In this document: positions 12,655 through 12,714 of the stretch, piece by piece
How positions within the stretch are numbered: the stretch's first letter is position 1
Layout of the letters: each line of letters opens with the position of its first letter
Assembly: GCA_024695315.1 (NCBI GenBank)
Contig: JAILIJ010000158.1
Coordinates: forward strand, 1-12,714
DNA: 12,714 nucleotides
Direction of reading: 5' to 3'
Origin: Bacteroidaceae bacterium
GTDB lineage: Bacteria; Bacteroidota; Bacteroidia; Bacteroidales; Bacteroidaceae
The notes under the pieces: model-generated
The model's database searches: none
What the model was told of the DNA's origin: nothing
The model's input: only the letters and a program-made list of their open reading frames with translations
Position numbers and translations under genes: made by a program

Positions 12655-12714
12655 ATTACAATAACGGAGCATATCACTTGGATGCATTAAAGCGTTTCGA
12701 TATCGGTTTGCAAC
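12567..12714. repeat. Perfect 60-bp inverted repeat at the window end
   Basis: Bases 12567-12626 are the exact reverse complement of 12655-12714, with a 28-nt spacer. The arm includes part of the barrel gene coding sequence and runs to the final base, so it may be longer. A perfect fold-back of coding DNA at a sequence end suggests an assembly or amplification chimera rather than a natural structure. Confidence 0.95.

Noticed and set aside
12655..12687. ATG start of the barrel gene at 12687
   Set aside because: It lies in the reverse-complement arm of the fold-back and is read from the wrong strand of the same gene.

Overview
The window looks like Bacteroidota, most likely a Prevotella/Bacteroides-type member of the Bacteroidales. 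Three things point there: promoters of the TTTG-N19/20-TAnnTTTG type with few Shine-Dalgarno sequences, low GC, and the gene content (streptopain-like C10 peptidase with BspA-type leucine-rich repeats, membrane-anchored LytTR regulator, PorT-like outer-membrane barrel). No species can be named.

Layout. (1) 1-1079 is a graveyard of mobile DNA: an IS5-type transposase fragment, a 72-nt inverted repeat that could be a small RNA or a terminator, and a 5'-truncated phage minor head gene that abuts a host terminator. (2) 1104-5144 is a minus-strand operon, read from 5144 downwards: ABC-F ATPase, queD, queE, folE and a lipoprotein cyclophilin. FolE, QueD and QueE supply consecutive steps towards preQ0/queuosine. 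The 48-nt gap before queD contains a sequence that folds as a preQ1-I riboswitch, with its pseudoknot ending two bases before the start codon. (3) 5145-6478 carries no convincing protein gene, but holds a promoter and a strong terminator bracketing a roughly 570-nt plus-strand transcript. This RNA is extremely poor in C (11 C against 90 G over 420 nt) and contains small hairpins and degenerate repeats; it is the best candidate for something undescribed. (4) 6479-7390 holds tRNA-Leu(UAA) and aat, both minus strand. (5) 7521-9380 is the secreted C10 protease. (6) 9422-12096 holds a membrane LytTR regulator, divergent from a LiaF-like membrane protein followed by a GNAT acetyltransferase. (7) 12436-12714 is the 3' end of an outer-membrane barrel gene, running into a perfect 60-bp inverted repeat that reaches the last base and may be an assembly fold-back.

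How the genes fit together. Much of the left half concerns translation: queuosine supply for tRNA wobble bases, an ABC-F ribosome factor, a leucine tRNA, and a transferase that uses Leu-tRNA for N-end-rule tagging. The right half concerns the cell envelope: secreted protease, envelope-stress type regulator and LiaF-like protein, outer-membrane barrel.
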